12,986 nt of DNA from Clostridia bacterium BRH_c25 (GCA_001515955.1 LOES01000135.1:1-12986); one strand, 5' to 3'. Shown: positions 1 through 6,703, counted from the first letter of the stretch. Translations and numbers: made by a program. The notes: a model not told the origin generated them from the letters alone.

Positions 1-834
1 GGCGAATCCGGTTCGGGTAAAAGTACAATTGCATATACATTTATGGGCATGTACAAACAAAGCGGCGGAGAGATCGTTTTTAACGGGAAGACCATTACGA
101 CAAAAGACAATAAGCGTGATATGCTGTTCAAGAAGGATGCCCAGATTGTATTTCAGGACCCGGGCTCATCATTGAATCCATACCAGGATGTAAGACAGAT
201 ACTTAGTTTGCCTCTTAAAGTGCATAAAATAGTATCTCCCGACAAGATTGATGAAAAAATATTGGAAATACTGGACATGGTTGAGTTGCCGGCAAGCTTT
301 ATGTACAAATCCCCAAACTCAATAGGCGGAGGGGAAAAACAGCTGGTGTCGGTTGCCAGAGCACTGTGCAGCAACCCGAAATTTATTATACTTGATGAAC
401 CCACATCTTCCTTGGATGTGTCAATACAGGCAAAGATAATAAATATGCTATTAAAGCTTCATAAAGAAAAAAAGCTGACATATATGTTTATAACCCATGA
501 CTTGAGTTTAATGAGAAATATATCTACTAAGGTAGCTATAATGTATCTGGGAAAAATGTGCGAAGTCGCACCAACTGAAGAGTTCTACAAATCACCTATG
601 CATCCTTATACACAGATGCTGCTATCTTCAATTCCGGTAATTTCTGAAGAGGAGGAGGCACTAAAGCCCAAGAAGGTTGTTTCAACCGGTGAAATACCAT
701 CACCTGTGGATATACCTAAAGGCTGCAGCTTCCATACTCGCTGCAATCAGAAGATGGATATCTGTTGTATAGAGGATCCTATGATGAATGAGGTTTCAGC
801 AGAGCATTTTGTGCGCTGTCATTTATATAAGTAA
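1..834 (+). CDS. Opp/Dpp-family ABC transporter ATP-binding protein (OppF/DppF-like), 5' end missing
   Basis: This is the nucleotide-binding subunit of a peptide-type ABC importer, which hydrolyses ATP on the cytoplasmic face to drive uptake. The reading frame is open from base 1, so the gene starts outside the window and 277 residues are visible. Walker A (GESGSGKST) is at visible residues 1-9, the Q-loop Gln at about 52, Walker B (FIILDEP) at 129-135 and the switch His (THD) at 166. The C-terminal oligopeptide-type extension follows (HPYTQMLLSSIP), then a Cys cluster (GCSFHTRC, DICC, VRCH) typical of OppD/OppF proteins; in some relatives these Cys bind an iron-sulfur cluster. The ABC signature reads IGGGE at 108-112, where the family has (L/F)SGGQ: the usual Ser is Gly. 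The next gene follows after 19 bases, so they are probably co-transcribed. The family call is sure; the transported substrate is not. Confidence 0.95.
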   Translation, partial: GESGSGKSTIAYTFMGMYKQSGGEIVFNGKTITTKDNKRDMLFKKDAQIVFQDPGSSLNPYQDVRQILSLPLKVHKIVSPDKIDEKILEILDMVELPASFMYKSPNSIGGGEKQLVSVARALCSNPKFIILDEPTSSLDVSIQAKIINMLLKLHKEKKLTYMFITHDLSLMRNISTKVAIMYLGKMCEVAPTEEFYKSPMHPYTQMLLSSIPVISEEEEALKPKKVVSTGEIPSPVDIPKGCSFHTRCNQKMDICCIEDPMMNEVSAEHFVRCHLYK

Positions 835-838
835 ATAT

Positions 839-845
839 AAGGAGA
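839..845 (+). promoter_or_regulatory. Ribosome binding site fixing the start of the 854 gene
   Basis: AAGGAGAGG lies 8-15 bases before the ATG at 854. It supports that start over the in-frame ATG at 788, which sits inside the upstream ATPase gene. Confidence 0.8.
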
Positions 846-853
846 GGAAAAAA

Positions 854-1702
854 ATGAAAGCACAGCTTACTATAACTGTTAACACGGGTAAGTGGTTAAT
901 AGCCAAGGCTATTGTATCGATGGCTGAAGTGCAGGAGGCTCTGAAGAACGGAAAGGTAATTCTAAAAGGAGGTACAACTGTTTCCTGTATCGCGGAGGAG
1001 CTATTGGGAATAAAGCTTAGAATATGCGGCAGAGTTACAAAAAGGGGTACGGTTGCTGGTAACAATTATGAAGGAGCACCCTCAAATGTGTTGATTGAGG
1101 ATGGAAAATGGCAGAGTATTGATGATTGTTTTATAGAGAAATCACTGCAGCTCGGTCCAAAAGATGTAGCCATAACAGGGGCAAATGCAATAGATGCCGA
1201 AGGAAACGCTGCAATCATGGCGGGAAGTCCCGGAGGAAACGCTCCCGGTATGTCGATAACGACGTGGGCAACAGAAGGAGCGAAGGTCCTTGTTGCTGCC
1301 GGTCTTGAGAAACTGATTCCGGGCAAAATTTCTAAGGCCGTTATTCAAGCCTCAAGGAAGGATTGCGAGTTTGCTATGGGTATGGCTTTTGGACTTATCC
1401 CGGTATATGGGGATGTCATTACTGAAATGGAAGCATTGGGGATCATTGCAGATGTTACTGCCAATGTTATTGGCCGCGGTGGTATAGATGGTGCTGAAGG
1501 TTCGACAGTTGTTCTGGTCGAAGGGGATGAAAATGAAGTAAGAAAAGTCATTCATGAAGTCTTTGCTGCAAGCAGAAAACCAATCAGCGGCTATGAGGAA
1601 AGTCTGATAGAGTGCAAACCGGGCTCTAAGGGATGTGCCGAGCACTTGGCTTGCTTTCATAGCCGTAGGAATAGACTAAAAGTTGACAGGTCTTTTTATT
1701 AA
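854..1702 (+). CDS. Uncharacterised protein, possible ISOCOT-fold (DeoR/NagB/CoA-transferase-like)
   Basis: The product has 282 residues, with no signal peptide or membrane segment seen, so it is probably cytoplasmic. I do not recognise a named family. Two stretches resemble ISOCOT-fold proteins (DeoR effector domain, NagB, eIF2B-like, CoA-transferases): ILKGGTTVSCIAEEL at residues 36-50 recalls the DGGTT loop, and DVAITGANAIDAEGN at 104-118 recalls the GA(d)xIDxxGN loop. A Gly-rich MAGSPGGNAPG follows at 122-132. The C terminus has a compact Cys/His group (C254, C261, H264, C267, H269) that could bind metal. The start at 854 is chosen over an in-frame ATG at 788 because AAGGAGAGG lies just before it and 788 lies inside the preceding gene. 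It follows the ABC ATPase by 19 bases and looks like the last gene of that operon. The gene is sure; the fold is an inference and the function unknown. Confidence 0.85.
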   Translation: MKAQLTITVNTGKWLIAKAIVSMAEVQEALKNGKVILKGGTTVSCIAEELLGIKLRICGRVTKRGTVAGNNYEGAPSNVLIEDGKWQSIDDCFIEKSLQLGPKDVAITGANAIDAEGNAAIMAGSPGGNAPGMSITTWATEGAKVLVAAGLEKLIPGKISKAVIQASRKDCEFAMGMAFGLIPVYGDVITEMEALGIIADVTANVIGRGGIDGAEGSTVVLVEGDENEVRKVIHEVFAASRKPISGYEESLIECKPGSKGCAEHLACFHSRRNRLKVDRSFY

Positions 1703-1756
1703 AATACAGATTCAATAACAAAGCAGCAAGCTGCATTAGGAGTAAATCAGGGTATC

Positions 1757-2365
1757 CTATAGATGCTTCAGCACCTCAATGAAATTGTAAGTGATTCTGG
1801 CTGTGATACCCCAGATTATCCTGTCCCCATAGGTATAAAAGTATACGGGGTACCTGCCTTTCGCCCAGGGATAGTTCCGGCCCTCCTGTATCATCTCGTA
1901 GGGGAAATCCTCCCCCGGCTTCATTTCAATATCAATATAATGGCACAGGGGTTCTGCCTCCATGAGATATGACACAGGAACATAGAATATTTCTTTTACT
2001 TCATCAGTATTGTAGGTGTCTTTGTAATTATGCAAAATACCGATAAATGGATAAATCAACGTACTAAAAGGTGTAACCAAAGTGTCCAGCTCACCGGAAA
2101 CCTCGATAGTATTCCCGGGAATTAACAGCTCCTCTGAGGTTTCTCTTACCGCAGCTTTCACATTCTCTTCCAGGTTTTCTATCCTGCCCCCGGGAAAGCA
2201 TATTTCACTGGGCTGTTGAGTAAGATTCTCCGACCTCACTTCAAAAAGGAGAGAATACCCGTCAGCCCTCTCTACCAGTGGCACAAGTATGGAAGATTCC
2301 CTGTATAAAGTCCTGCCGCATACATTTACTGTTCTATTCTTAAACTTATTTAAATCCACTTTCAT
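1757..2365 (-). CDS. Nudix hydrolase, CoA-pyrophosphatase (NudL)-like
   Basis: The product is a 202-residue cytoplasmic Nudix hydrolase. Residues 39-62 match the UPF0035 signature that marks the NudL/Pcd1/NUDT7 branch (LLxxRSxxLxxxPxxxxFPGG). Those enzymes hydrolyse coenzyme A and acyl-CoA to 3',5'-ADP and a phosphopantetheine product. The Nudix box spans 60-82: G60, E66, then R74-E75-T-S-E78-E79. The catalytic REx2EE core is intact, but the late Gly of the consensus is Leu (L81) and the hydrophobic residue after RE is Thr. Length fits the family. The ATG at 2363-2365 has a good site (AGGGGGA in gene orientation, about 2371-2378). The gene converges on the 854-1702 gene and diverges from the aminotransferase at 2594, so it is probably monocistronic. 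The family is fairly sure; CoA as substrate is inferred from the signature. Confidence 0.9.
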   Translation of the reverse strand: MKVDLNKFKNRTVNVCGRTLYRESSILVPLVERADGYSLLFEVRSENLTQQPSEICFPGGRIENLEENVKAAVRETSEELLIPGNTIEVSGELDTLVTPFSTLIYPFIGILHNYKDTYNTDEVKEIFYVPVSYLMEAEPLCHYIDIEMKPGEDFPYEMIQEGRNYPWAKGRYPVYFYTYGDRIIWGITARITYNFIEVLKHL

Positions 2366-2484
2366 ATTGTTCCCCCTAGTATTACCATAGACATGTATAT
2401 ATTATGTCACAATTGACCACAATTTCAGTATACCAGAATCATGGGGTTCATAAAACCTGATGAGCAGATTTTTTGGTTTACCAG

Positions 2485-2513
2485 TTGAGGGATATTCATG
2501 TAAATGGTATTAT
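2485..2513 (+). promoter_or_regulatory. Possible sigma-A promoter for the class V aminotransferase
   Basis: TTGAGG (2485-2490) is followed after 17 bases by TATTAT (2508-2513), a fair -35/-10 pair upstream of the gene at 2594. A TATAAT also occurs at 2525-2530 but has no good -35 at the right distance. The rest of the divergent gap (2366-2593) is A/T-rich and shows nothing else I can name. Confidence 0.35.
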
Positions 2514-2580
2514 TATCTTGGGTATATAATAAAAAATGCACAATCATTCAAATAATAGTCAAAAAAGAAGAGAATTCTAA

Positions 2581-2586
2581 GGGAGG
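2581..2586 (+). promoter_or_regulatory. Ribosome binding site fixing the start of the 2594 gene
   Basis: GGGAGG lies 7 bases before the ATG at 2594. The longer in-frame ATG at 2504 has no such site, and the extra 30 residues (Lys- and Asn-rich, promoter-derived) do not look like family sequence. Confidence 0.85.
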
Positions 2587-2593
2587 AAAAAAA

Positions 2594-3670
2594 ATGCACA
2601 AAAAACTATTTATTCCCGGCCCCATCGATGTTCGTGAGGATGTGCTGCAGAAAATGGCCACACCTCAGATAGGTCATCGTTCAAAGGCCGCTTCTGCATT
2701 ACAGAGAGGAATTTCCGAAAAAATGCAGAAGGTGTTCCAGACCAAAAACCAAATAATACTGTCGACTTCATCAGGCAGTGGCCTTATGGAGGCTGCAATT
2801 CGATGCTGCACCGGAAAAAGAGCAGCTGTATTCTCGGTAGGAGCCTTTGGTGACAGATGGTACAAAATGGCTAAAGCCAACGGAGTACCGGCAGACAAGA
2901 TTTCATCCGTACCAGGCCAGCCAACTACAGCCGCGATGGTGGATGAAGCCCTCAAAACCGGCAAATATGATGTAATTACAATTACTCACAATGAGACCTC
3001 AGCAGGTATAATGAATCCCTGTGATGAAATCGGTGAGCTTCTGAAATCAAAATATCCTGATGTACTCTACCTTGTTGATACCGTAAGCTCAATGGGCGGA
3101 TCAGATATAAAAGTTGATGAATGGGGAATTGACGTCTGTATAACCTCCACACAGAAATGCCTGGGTCTGCCTGCAGGAATGGCAATATGCTCAGTAACAG
3201 CAAGAGCTATTGAAGCTGCAAGACAGGTGGAAAACAGGGGACTGTACTTTGACCTGGTAGAGCTTTATGATGTCATACAGAAGAAGGATCATCAGTATCC
3301 ATCAACTCCTTCGCTGTCACATATGTTTGCCATGGACTACCAATTGGATAAGATTCTTGCAGAAGGCATAGAGAAGAGATTTGCAAGACATGTTGAGATG
3401 GCTGAGTACGTACGTACATGGGCAAAGAAGAACTTTGACATATTTGTAGAAGACCCCAAATACCTTTCAAATACTCTTACAACTATAAAGAACACAAAAG
3501 GCATAAGCGTCAGCGACCTCAACAAGCAGCTGGGTGAAAGAGGCTTTGAGATTTCCAACGGTTATGGAGATTTAAAGGATGTAACCTTCAGAATTTCCCA
3601 CATGGGCGATTACACACTGGACGAAGTAAAGGAACTGCTTAAGAATATTGACGAAATATTAGGACTGTAA
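2594..3670 (+). CDS. Class V PLP aminotransferase (alanine-glyoxylate / serine-pyruvate type)
   Basis: The product is a 358-residue fold-type I PLP enzyme, typically transferring an amino group from alanine, serine or aspartate to glyoxylate or pyruvate in the cytoplasm. The N-terminal FIPGPIDVREDVL motif, the STSSGSGLMEAAIR phosphate-binding region, the LVDTVSSMGG segment with its PLP-ring Asp, and the STQKCLGLPAGMA segment with the Schiff-base Lys (K188) are all present. The C-terminal FRISHMGDYT matches the family's (F/R)IGHMG motif. Length is normal. Intrinsic terminator at 3693-3729, own upstream gap and divergence from the Nudix gene suggest a single-gene transcript. The family includes alanine-glyoxylate, serine-pyruvate, ureidoglycine-glyoxylate and some aspartate aminotransferases; sequence alone does not choose among them. 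A role in amino-acid or glyoxylate turnover alongside the neighbouring uptake genes is plausible but inferred. Confidence 0.93.
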   Translation: MHKKLFIPGPIDVREDVLQKMATPQIGHRSKAASALQRGISEKMQKVFQTKNQIILSTSSGSGLMEAAIRCCTGKRAAVFSVGAFGDRWYKMAKANGVPADKISSVPGQPTTAAMVDEALKTGKYDVITITHNETSAGIMNPCDEIGELLKSKYPDVLYLVDTVSSMGGSDIKVDEWGIDVCITSTQKCLGLPAGMAICSVTARAIEAARQVENRGLYFDLVELYDVIQKKDHQYPSTPSLSHMFAMDYQLDKILAEGIEKRFARHVEMAEYVRTWAKKNFDIFVEDPKYLSNTLTTIKNTKGISVSDLNKQLGERGFEISNGYGDLKDVTFRISHMGDYTLDEVKELLKNIDEILGL

Positions 3671-3692
3671 GTTGAGCATTAGTGACACTAGT

Positions 3693-3729
3693 GCGGCTCA
3701 CGTATCAAGTATACGGGAGCCGCTTTTTT
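3693..3729 (+). terminator. Intrinsic (Rho-independent) terminator after the class V aminotransferase
   Basis: GCGGCTC (3693-3699) pairs with GAGCCGC (3717-3723), and inside it CGTAT (3701-3705) pairs with ATACG (3711-3715), with one A/G mismatch between the two stems and a 5-base CAAGT loop. Six Ts (3724-3729) follow directly. It separates the aminotransferase from the regulator operon. Confidence 0.93.
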
Positions 3730-3796
3730 ATGCGTTCATTAGAGAAATCATCTAAAAATAGTGAGATCTTATGATAGTGAAATATTTTAATAATAG

Positions 3797-3825
3797 TTGA
3801 CAAAATTCACTGAATATTGTAAAAT
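3797..3825 (+). promoter_or_regulatory. Sigma-A promoter of the XRE-cupin regulator
   Basis: A perfect -35 TTGACA (3797-3802) is followed after 17 bases by -10 TAAAAT (3820-3825). It sits about 50 bases before the GTG start at 3874, after the terminator of the previous gene. The -10 is covered by the first of two direct repeats, which suggests repression by a bound protein. Confidence 0.8.
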
Positions 3826-3851
3826 TTAAGTGGGAGTGTAAAATTAAAGTG
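3819..3851 (+). repeat. Two 14-base direct repeats overlapping the regulator promoter, likely operator
   Basis: GTAAAATTTAAGTG (3819-3832) recurs as GTAAAATTAAAGTG (3838-3851) with one mismatch in 14 and a 19-base start-to-start distance. The first copy covers the -10 box and the second lies just downstream of it. Placement right before an XRE-family gene suggests an autoregulatory binding site. The repeat is seen directly; the operator role is inferred. Confidence 0.55.
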
Positions 3852-3873
3852 AAGTAAAAAAGGAGAGGGCAAG

Positions 3874-4431
3874 GTGGAGCAAAAAACAGTGGATAATATT
3901 AGTAAAGAAATTAGAAAACGCAGACTGGAAAAGAAGATGACATTAAAGGAGTTGAGTGAAAAAACTAATTTATCGGTTAGTTTTCTGTCACAGGTTGAAA
4001 GAGGCATTTCATCAATGACAATAGTATCATTGAAGAGTATTGCCGACGCCCTTGACGTTTTATTGAGAGACCTGGTAGATGTTGATGATAGGACAAGCTT
4101 TGTTAAGAACAAGGATAATCAGATACTTCTGAGGCTTGAAAAGTCTTATATCAGTTATACCCGGCTAAGCGGAAAATTCGAAAATAGAAAATTAGAGGGC
4201 ATATTAGTGACTATGAAACCTAATTTTTACGAGCAAGAGGAAAGCACTCATGAAGGAGAAGAGTTTTACTATGTGCTGAAGGGCACAGCTGTTTTTATCG
4301 TTGACGGAGTAAAGTATGAAGTGAGCGAAGGAGAGACGATTCATTATCCCTCATCACTGCTGCATAAAACAACAAATCCCGGGGATGAGGAATTGGTGAT
4401 GTTGAGTATTGTAACCCCAACTATATTCTAA
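3874..4431 (+). CDS. XRE-family transcriptional regulator with C-terminal cupin domain
   Basis: The product is a 185-residue DNA-binding regulator. An XRE-type helix-turn-helix spans about residues 8-63 (IRKRRLEKKMTLKELSEKT, then LSVSFLSQVERG with the recognition helix). A cupin_2 domain follows at about 110-183, with HEGEEFYYVLKG (126-137) and a second motif ending at H164; such domains usually bind a small ligand. The HTH-cupin layout and length match the PuuR-like family, whose members often control amine, amino-acid or peptide catabolism genes next to them. The start is GTG at 3874, with AGGAGAGGG at 3861-3869 before it; no better ATG is near. The gene lies directly upstream of the cupin and DUF885 genes, and two repeats at its own promoter point to autoregulation. 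Family sure; targets and ligand inferred. Confidence 0.93.
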   Translation: MEQKTVDNISKEIRKRRLEKKMTLKELSEKTNLSVSFLSQVERGISSMTIVSLKSIADALDVLLRDLVDVDDRTSFVKNKDNQILLRLEKSYISYTRLSGKFENRKLEGILVTMKPNFYEQEESTHEGEEFYYVLKGTAVFIVDGVKYEVSEGETIHYPSSLLHKTTNPGDEELVMLSIVTPTIF

Positions 4432-4484
4432 TATTATTCTATTTAAGTTTACAATAGCACATATAAGAAGAGGGGAGAGGCAAA

Positions 4485-4814
4485 ATGCACTTTAGAAGAA
4501 GTAAGGATTTTAATTCTGAGGATTTCAGCAGTTATGCAGTAATTACCGCATTAGAAAATTGCACAAGCGGGAAAAAGGTGAAAATAGGTAAAGCTATTCT
4601 TAAGCCTGGAGCGAGAATACCGGAAGAAGGGACCACATTCCACGAAACCGATGAATATAGTTTTGTGGTAAAAGGTAAAGTGTCAATAATGACAGAAACC
4701 GGCTTGTCAAACCTGGATACTGGAGATATAAACTTTGTACCCAAGGAAGAAAAGCATTGGAGTATTAATTTCGGCGACACTGATTGTGAATTGGTTTGGG
4801 TTCTGGTAGAGTAA
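4485..4814 (+). CDS. Small single-domain cupin protein
   Basis: The product is a 109-residue protein made almost entirely of one cupin barrel. Motif 1 is GTTFHETDEYSFVVKG (residues 49-64) and motif 2 is GDINFVPKEEKHWSIN (80-95), giving probable metal ligands H53, E57 and H91. The second His of the usual HxH pair is Thr (T55). Stand-alone cupins can be isomerases, epimerases, dioxygenases or ligand sensors, and this one cannot be assigned. A strong site (AGGGGAGAGG, about 4471-4480) precedes the ATG at 4485. The next gene's ribosome binding site overlaps this gene's stop codon, so the two are coupled. It lies 53 bases after the XRE-cupin regulator, probably on the same transcript, and may act on the same metabolite that the regulator's cupin domain senses (inference). 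Confidence 0.9.
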   Translation: MHFRRSKDFNSEDFSSYAVITALENCTSGKKVKIGKAILKPGARIPEEGTTFHETDEYSFVVKGKVSIMTETGLSNLDTGDINFVPKEEKHWSINFGDTDCELVWVLVE

Positions 4815-4819
4815 GGAGG
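4813..4819 (+). promoter_or_regulatory. Ribosome binding site fixing the start of the 4826 gene
   Basis: AAGGAGG overlaps the TAA stop of the cupin gene (4812-4814) and lies 6 bases before the ATG at 4826. It makes 4826 the start rather than the in-frame ATG at 4796, which lies inside the cupin gene, and implies translational coupling. Confidence 0.85.
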
Positions 4820-4825
4820 CCTTTA

Positions 4826-6493
4826 ATGAAAACCAATAGTTTGTTAAAAAAGGAAGCTGATTTGTTTTTTCAGAGTGTCAGCACAAATGATTTTTACAGC
4901 TTCACAAGATGTGATTTTAAAAATGGTATCTTGATAGATTTATCTTATGAGAAGGCTCTTGCTGATGCCGGAAAGGCAGAGGACTTTGTCAAGAGATTGC
5001 GCAGTATGAGAGAGGAAGCCCTTTTATCAGAATATGATGAATTGATTATAGAAGTCATAGAAGATTTTTGCAGCTACATAACAACTAACGAAAAGTACTA
5101 CTGGTATAAATTCAATATTACGCATAATACATGCCCCATTCCATATCTGATAAAAGGGTTATCCAAATATCCGGTCAGCAATGACAGCAGCTTGGAGAGC
5201 TATATCGGACTATTGGAGCAGCTGCCTTCAGCAATGAAGTTTATAAGAGAAAAGCTTCATTTGCAGCGGAAGCGGGGTATTGCTATTCCGCATGAGGAAT
5301 GTATAATAACTGAAAAAATGCTTGAAGGCTTTATCCAGAATCCTGATAACGGAGATTTGAGTTATGGGGGCAAGACCGGCAATCTTAAGCTTAAGAACAG
5401 TGAATCCTTTGAGCATGGAATTAGTAATGCAATAATGAGATTCAATGATGAAATCAAAAGGACAATTGACTATATAAAAAATGACTACCGAAAAAATGTG
5501 GAGAGCAATCCGGGCCTGTGTAACCAACCGGGAGGAGCGGAGTATTATAAAACCTTGATTAAAGTGTTTACATCATATGAGCTTACTCCGGAAGAAATAC
5601 ATGATATAGGATTGGAAAACCTTGAAATTACCAAGTCTAAAATGCAGGATATAATAAAACGACTTGGTTTTGATTTAAATATCGAAGAGTTCAATAAACT
5701 ATTGGATAAGGATCCAAAGTTCTTTGATAAAACAAAGGAAGACTTGGGGAACCGTTTGACAAAGCACCTTGAGCTGATAAGACCCCGCATGAAGGATTAT
5801 TTTTATAAGCAGCCCCTTGCGGACTGTGAAGTAAGACCGATAGAAGCAGCCAGAGAGTCCTCAACCTCATGGGGCTACTATGCTGTACCTGTGGGAACAG
5901 ATAAAAACGGGATTTACTATTTCAGCGGAGGGGAATTGGAGACAAGATGCCAGATACGTGCTGCTGCCATAGTATATCACGAGCTGTTGCCGGGACATCA
6001 TTTTCAGATGAATCTTATAGCTGAGGATGAAAGCATGCCTAAAATATGCAACAGTCATTTCAATACTGCTTTTGCAGATGGATGGGCAGAGTACTCAGCG
6101 GATTTGGCTAATGAAATGGGACTGTATAATGATTATGACTTATATGGAAGGTACCTGTGGGACCTGGTCCTTTGCACAAGGCTGGTGGTTGATACAGGAC
6201 TCAATGCTTTAGGGTGGACTATGGACAGAGCAAGAGAGTTCATGAGACAGAACACAACCCTGACAGAGACAGAGATTTTTACAGAATCATTAAGATATGC
6301 AGTGGATATGCCGGGCCAGGCTTTGGCATACAAGATGGGAAGTCTTAAAATGCATGAGTTGAGACGAAAAGCGGAAATGACATTAAAGGATAATTTTAAT
6401 ATAAAGGATTATCATGAGGCTATTCTGCAATTAGGATCAGTGCCACTAAACATATTGGAAAAAAACATAAACAGATTTTTGACAGACAAATAA
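4826..6493 (+). CDS. DUF885-family HExxPGH metalloprotein, probable zinc peptidase or amidase
   Basis: The product has 555 residues and no signal peptide, so it is probably cytoplasmic. The key motif is HELLPGHH at residues 385-392, the HExxPGH signature of the DUF885 family, thought to be metallopeptidases with a zinc site. A second conserved segment, DGWAEYSAD (418-426), corresponds to the family's EGWALYAE, with Asp in place of the first Glu. Downstream RYAVDMPGQALAYKMG (about 491-506) also matches the family's Y-x-PGQ-x-x-Y-x-x-G region. Length is normal for DUF885. It is coupled to the cupin gene upstream, and no convincing terminator follows in the 210-base gap before the importer operon. 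The peptide or amide substrate is unknown; presence of an Opp-type importer next door suggests it trims imported compounds. Family fairly sure, enzymatic activity inferred. Confidence 0.9.
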   Translation: MKTNSLLKKEADLFFQSVSTNDFYSFTRCDFKNGILIDLSYEKALADAGKAEDFVKRLRSMREEALLSEYDELIIEVIEDFCSYITTNEKYYWYKFNITHNTCPIPYLIKGLSKYPVSNDSSLESYIGLLEQLPSAMKFIREKLHLQRKRGIAIPHEECIITEKMLEGFIQNPDNGDLSYGGKTGNLKLKNSESFEHGISNAIMRFNDEIKRTIDYIKNDYRKNVESNPGLCNQPGGAEYYKTLIKVFTSYELTPEEIHDIGLENLEITKSKMQDIIKRLGFDLNIEEFNKLLDKDPKFFDKTKEDLGNRLTKHLELIRPRMKDYFYKQPLADCEVRPIEAARESSTSWGYYAVPVGTDKNGIYYFSGGELETRCQIRAAAIVYHELLPGHHFQMNLIAEDESMPKICNSHFNTAFADGWAEYSADLANEMGLYNDYDLYGRYLWDLVLCTRLVVDTGLNALGWTMDRAREFMRQNTTLTETEIFTESLRYAVDMPGQALAYKMGSLKMHELRRKAEMTLKDNFNIKDYHEAILQLGSVPLNILEKNINRFLTDK

Positions 6494-6549
6494 CTTCTTC
6501 TAATGACTTGGGTCATAGTATTATTCAATATTAAAACCATGTAATTTGG

Positions 6550-6574
6550 TTAATTATGAAATTTGCATAATTAA
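6550..6574 (+). repeat. Perfect 9-base inverted repeat upstream of the importer operon
   Basis: TTAATTATG (6550-6558) and its exact reverse complement CATAATTAA (6566-6574) flank a 7-base spacer (AAATTTG). The centre-to-centre distance is 16 bases. It is A/T-rich and lacks a T-run, so a protein-binding site is more likely than a terminator. The role is inferred. Confidence 0.6.
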
Positions 6575-6577
6575 GTT

Positions 6578-6587
6578 ATACATGTAT
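6578..6587 (+). repeat. 10-base palindrome ATACATGTAT
   Basis: ATACATGTAT is its own reverse complement and lies 3 bases after the longer inverted repeat at 6550-6574. It may form part of the same regulatory region, though a palindrome of this size can occur by chance in A/T-rich DNA. Confidence 0.35.
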
Positions 6588-6590
6588 CAG

Positions 6591-6635
6591 CACAATATAT
6601 TAAATGTTGACCATGGAAGCATATTGTATATTGTG
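6591..6635 (+). repeat. Perfect 9-base inverted repeat spanning the probable importer promoter
   Basis: CACAATATA (6591-6599) is exactly matched by TATATTGTG (6627-6635), with 27 bases between. A candidate -35 (TTGACC, 6607-6612) lies between the arms and a weak -10 (TATTGT, 6629-6634) lies inside the right arm. The layout would suit two sites bound by a dimer around a promoter. Confidence 0.5.
6607..6634 (+). promoter_or_regulatory. Possible promoter of the importer operon
   Basis: TTGACC (6607-6612) is followed after 16 bases by TATTGT (6629-6634). The -10 matches consensus at only four positions, so it would need help or is wrongly placed. The gene start at 6704 is about 70 bases downstream. 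Confidence 0.3.
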
Positions 6636-6703
6636 TTGAAATCTATATTAGTGTAGTTACGCAGATTTCTTAACTAATAAAAGTAAAATGAGGAGGAGCG
6701 AAA

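Noticed and set aside
1352..1660. Reverse-strand open frame of 102 codons
   Set aside because: It is antisense within the 854-1702 gene, without start signals or family motifs.
1723..1734. Short hairpin GCAGC-AA-GCTGC between converging genes, as a terminator for the Nudix gene
   Set aside because: The stem is only 4-5 pairs and the reverse-strand tail is TTTGTTATTG, too weak to call.
2504..2593. N-terminal extension of the class V aminotransferase from an upstream ATG
   Set aside because: The internal ATG at 2594 has a strong ribosome binding site and begins the family's normal N terminus; the extension overlaps the likely promoter.
3807..4112. Reverse-strand open frame of 101 codons
   Set aside because: It overlaps the regulator's promoter and helix-turn-helix region antisense, with no supporting ribosome binding site or recognisable domain.
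6503..6516. Hairpin ATGAC-TTGG-GTCAT after the DUF885 gene, as a terminator
   Set aside because: The 5-pair A/T-rich stem has no T-run after it, so readthrough toward the importer operon cannot be excluded.
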